Shown: one piece after another, positions 3,986 to 5,264 of the stretch
Numbering within the stretch: position 1 is the stretch's first letter
Layout: each line of letters starts with the position of its first letter
DNA from: Candidatus Bathyarchaeota archaeon
GTDB taxonomy: Archaea; Thermoproteota; Bathyarchaeia; TCS64
Assembly (NCBI GenBank): GCA_030593155.1
Contig: JAUVHT010000064.1
Coordinates: forward strand, 1 to 5,264
DNA: 5,264 bases
Reading direction: 5' to 3'
Translations under genes and position numbers: made by a program
The notes under the pieces: generated by a model
What the model was told of the DNA's origin: nothing
The model's database searches: none
What the model saw: only the letters and a program-made list of their open reading frames with translations

Positions 3986-5264
3986 TTATATTTCTCTCTT
4001 GTAAACCACACCACCGTTTATGATGGTCATGTCGATTGGGATGTCAATGATGGAGTCAGTGGATGTTGTAAGGATGTCCTCACCTAGGACCACCATGTCC
4101 GCCAGCTTACCAGGCTCTATGGATCCAAGACGATCCTCATCGAACTGCTGGTAGGCTGCGTTTATTGTGTAGAGCCTAAGGGCCTCCATCACCGAGACCT
4201 TCTGGCTCCTCCCGATGGGCTTTCCAGCTTTCGTCGTCCTGTTCACCAGCCCGTGGAGGGCCATCATCGGCGGGTAGGGGGCGCAGGGGTGGTCGGAGTG
4301 GGCGGCGATCTTCACCCCGGCGTCCAAGAAGCTCCGGGCGGCGAACATCCTCTCCAGCCTCTCCTCCCCGAAGGCTGGCAGCAGCTTGTCCCCGTGGTAG
4401 TAGACGTAGGGGCCGAAGATGGTGGGCAGTATTCCCAGCTTCTTTATCCTGTCCACGAGCTCGGGGGTTATCACGGTGCAGTGGATGTCCCTGTTCCGGG
4501 GGTCCTCCCGGGGATACATGGCCTGGGCCTCCTCCATGATGTCCAGGTACATGGCGATGGCCCGGTCGCCGTTGGCGTGGGCAGAGATCCTGTATCCGGC
4601 CGCGTAGGCCTCCATGATGGTCTCCGTGGCGATCTCCCGGGTGGTGGCCATCACCCCGTAGAACCCGGGCTTGTTCAGGTACTCCTCGGTGACCGCGGCG
4701 GTCCTGGCAGATATTGCCCCGTCGAAGAAGAACTTGAGGCCGCAGATCCGGGCCCAATCGTCCCCGAGGCCCCGGTAAACCCCCAGCCTCTCCAGCTCAG
4801 GTAAAAGGTCGATCTTCGCGTCCATCCGCACCCTTATGGGCAGCTCTCCCCGGTTTTTCAGGTCCAGGACGGCCCTGATCTGGGGGCCGTCCACAGTGTC
4901 ATAGACGCATGTCAGGCCGACGGCCGCGCACTCTTCAAGGATCTGCTTCGCCCCCTCGCAGGACTGCTCCCTCGTGGGCTCCACCGGCCCCTCGGGCCTG
5001 ACGACATTAATCGCCCCCTCGTGGAGGCCTCCGGTCATCTCCCCCGTCTCGGGGTCCCGGTCGAACTTACCTCCGACGGGGTCGGGGGTCTCCTTTGTTA
5101 CGCCTGCCATCTCGAAGGCCTTACTGTTGACGATGGAGAAGTGGCCCCCCACCGTCGAAATGATGATAGGGTGTTCCTTTGATGCCGCGTCCAGCTCCCA
5201 CCGGGTGGGATGGCGCTTCTCAGCGAGTTTGGAGTCGTCCTCCTGGTAGCCGGTGACCCACTCC
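3986..5264 (-). CDS. YtcJ-like amidohydrolase (COG1574 family), N terminus beyond the window
   Basis: The frame is open to the right edge, giving 425 visible residues. The true start and the N-terminal metal-binding HxH lie outside. Visible family marks, numbered from the first visible residue, are: WVTGY (2-6); HPTRWELDAASKEHP (18-32); GGHFSIVNSKAFEMAG; the LKFFFDGAISARTA block (Lys177, Asp181); SAHANGD (His229); DIHC (His261); and AHSDHP (Asp324). A C-terminal SIEPGKLADMVVLGEDIL, typical of amidohydrolase composite domains, follows. These are cytoplasmic TIM-barrel metal hydrolases of amide or related bonds. The substrate cannot be told from sequence, and family annotations vary widely. A GTG at 5152 is an internal codon, not the start: the reading frame and family similarity continue upstream of it. 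The M55 peptidase next door hints at peptide or acylated amino acid catabolism. Confidence 0.88.
   Translation of the reverse strand, partial: EWVTGYQEDDSKLAEKRHPTRWELDAASKEHPIIISTVGGHFSIVNSKAFEMAGVTKETPDPVGGKFDRDPETGEMTGGLHEGAINVVRPEGPVEPTREQSCEGAKQILEECAAVGLTCVYDTVDGPQIRAVLDLKNRGELPIRVRMDAKIDLLPELERLGVYRGLGDDWARICGLKFFFDGAISARTAAVTEEYLNKPGFYGVMATTREIATETIMEAYAAGYRISAHANGDRAIAMYLDIMEEAQAMYPREDPRNRDIHCTVITPELVDRIKKLGILPTIFGPYVYYHGDKLLPAFGEERLERMFAARSFLDAGVKIAAHSDHPCAPYPPMMALHGLVNRTTKAGKPIGRSQKVSVMEALRLYTINAAYQQFDEDRLGSIEPGKLADMVVLGEDILTTSTDSIIDIPIDMTIINGGVVYKREI

Noticed and set aside
4253..4804. Long plus-strand and second minus-frame open frames inside the amidohydrolase
   Set aside because: Shadows caused by high GC third positions of a well-matched amidohydrolase.

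Overview
The window looks archaeal. Upstream of several genes there are TATA-like boxes about 25-30 nt before the inferred transcript start. One gene appears leaderless, and TTG and GTG starts are used behind GGAGGTGATC-type ribosome binding sites. The gene families (HEPN/MNT pair, M55 D-aminopeptidase, SHOCT and PepSY membrane proteins, YtcJ-like amidohydrolase) also fit a mesophilic or methanogen-related archaeon or a metagenome-derived archaeal contig. The lineage cannot be fixed from this sequence.

Layout. Positions 1-143 hold a CAU-anticodon tRNA (elongator Met or Ile2) with a TATA-like box in front. Positions 144-610 are T/C-rich non-coding DNA with a terminator-like hairpin and two degenerate repeat units offset by 158 bp, each ending in a C-tract. 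A tRNA-like dispersed element lies at about 608-685. At 731-1692 a two-gene toxin-antitoxin-like operon encodes an HTH-MNT nucleotidyltransferase overlapping a HEPN/UPF0332 protein. Its start codon sits inside an array of four half-sites spaced exactly 10 bp apart. A second copy of the tRNA-like element starts on the HEPN stop codon. At 1847-2688 a translationally coupled pair encodes a one-helix SHOCT protein and a membrane-anchored double-PepSY-like protein with a Met/His/Gly-rich linker. A third copy of the tRNA-like element and a third relative of the C-tract repeat fill 2689-3082.

The right third is transcribed leftwards. It holds the 3' part of a YtcJ-like (COG1574) amidohydrolase, open at the window edge. 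Next comes a DppA-like M55 zinc D-aminopeptidase with its own apparent promoter, broken by a one-base frameshift in a GGGGTCCCC tract. Together these two suggest hydrolysis of peptide or amide substrates.

The least explained signal is the family of three related 60-80 nt intergenic elements (68-77% pairwise identity). They carry tRNA T-arm-like and anticodon-arm-like hairpins but are not functional tRNAs by inspection. The second is the 10-bp-periodic operator over the antitoxin start codon.
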